From: JAZFSZ01 sp036446455
Lineage (GTDB): Bacteria > Pseudomonadota > Gammaproteobacteria > Acidiferrobacterales > JAJDNE01
Direction of reading: 5' to 3'
NCBI GenBank assembly: GCA_036446455.1
Contig: JAZFSZ010000023.1
Span: 1 to 6,649 of the forward strand
DNA: 6,649 nucleotides
Below the pieces are notes generated by a model that was not told where the DNA came from, did not search any database, and saw nothing but the letters and a program-made list of their open reading frames with translations. Numbering within the stretch: position 1 is the stretch's first letter; each line of letters begins with the position of its first letter. The translations under genes were made by a program, and so were the position numbers. Shown piece by piece: positions 6,158 to 6,649 of this stretch.

Positions 6158-6649
6158 TTAGATATCACAAGCTTCAAATTCCTTTGCCATCTTTCTCTCG
6201 GTCCACCGGTTGAAAAATTTAACCCCTACATAGGCGCCGCCGACCATGCCCAGACCGAATAACCATCCCGACGGATCACCTTGAGAAACCCGCACGAAGA
6301 AAGCGCCGATGTTGCATCCAAGGCCAAGCCTTGACCCGATGCCCATCAACGCCCCGCCGATAATTGCCCACGTGGCCAGCTCCAGGTTGGTTTTCTTGAA
6401 TTTGAACTCGTTAGCCAACAGCGCCATCACCGCCGCGCCGCCAATAAGGGCAAGCGACATCCAATCCGCCGGATTAATAACAGGATTCGGAATACCGTTA
6501 ACGAAACCAAAATAGATATTGTCCATCATGTTCCAACCAGACTTCTGGAATACCCAACCGACCCATTGCGCCTCTTGCGTCGTTACATACCAGTATCCTG
6601 GATCAAATACGGTTCCGTTCACGGATATACCAAAGTCGAAACCCATTCT
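6158..6649 (-). CDS. YeeE/YedE-family sulfur-compound transporter, C-terminal part
   Basis: Only the C-terminal ~163 residues are inside the window. The frame stays open to the right edge, and the first Met seen (6644-6646) is probably internal, because GFDFGISVNGTVFDPG is mid-protein sequence for the ~400-residue members and no ribosome site can be seen. Three hydrophobic segments are visible: residues ~62-79 of this fragment, ~91-117 and ~128-145. The second contains GSRLGLGCNIGAFF, the conserved G-x-GCN-[IV]-GA signature with its cysteine at fragment residue 111. In the family, such pore cysteines are thought to handle thiosulfate or related sulfur anions at the inner membrane. The TusA gene 27 bp downstream is the expected partner. 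The family assignment is firm; YeeE (TsuA, thiosulfate) versus YedE (selenium-linked) is open without the N-terminal half. Confidence 0.88.
   Translation of the reverse strand, partial: RMGFDFGISVNGTVFDPGYWYVTTQEAQWVGWVFQKSGWNMMDNIYFGFVNGIPNPVINPADWMSLALIGGAAVMALLANEFKFKKTNLELATWAIIGGALMGIGSRLGLGCNIGAFFVRVSQGDPSGWLFGLGMVGGAYVGVKFFNRWTERKMAKEFEACDI

Overview
The window is bacterial chromosomal DNA with a compact, two-armed layout. A short forward pair of genes meets a longer reverse gene string tail to tail. No rRNA, tRNA, CRISPR array, transposase or phage gene is visible. The TusA/YeeE genes point to an organism that handles inorganic sulfur compounds. Clear Shine-Dalgarno sequences and mid-range GC fit a proteobacterium, but I cannot name a genus from sequence alone.

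Layout. Positions 1-331 hold no convincing gene. They are partly AT-rich and carry two short inverted repeats. On the + strand follow a membrane-anchored family 2 glycosyltransferase (332-1336) and a radical SAM protein with a SPASM/twitch-like C-terminus (1336-2460), joined by a TGATG stop/start overlap. On the - strand, reading from the right edge, lie: the C-terminal part of a YeeE/YedE sulfur-compound transporter (cut by the window edge), a TusA-family sulfur carrier, two paralogous single-pass small membrane proteins, an FAD-dependent oxidoreductase of the HemY/UDP-galactopyranose-mutase-like group, and a B12-binding-type radical SAM enzyme. The last reverse gene and the last forward gene overlap by 40 bp at their 3' ends.

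How the genes may work together. YeeE/YedE plus TusA is a known pairing for uptake and relay of thiosulfate-like sulfur, or of selenium-linked sulfur species. The glycosyltransferase, two radical SAM enzymes and FAD enzyme look like a biosynthetic set for a modified glycolipid, polysaccharide or other small molecule; no product can be assigned. The two halves are physically continuous on the - strand. The FAD gene starts one base after the stop of a small membrane protein gene, and the B12-type radical SAM gene starts 13 bp after the FAD gene. The most novel element is the pair of small membrane proteins, which share an N-terminal membrane helix and a C-terminal QDYY acidic tail and sit between the sulfur genes and the redox/radical enzymes.

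Several starts were refined from ribosome binding sites: the B12-type radical SAM protein at 3890, the SPASM radical SAM protein at ATG 1336, a TTG start at 5524 behind a near-perfect Shine-Dalgarno, and TusA at 6127.
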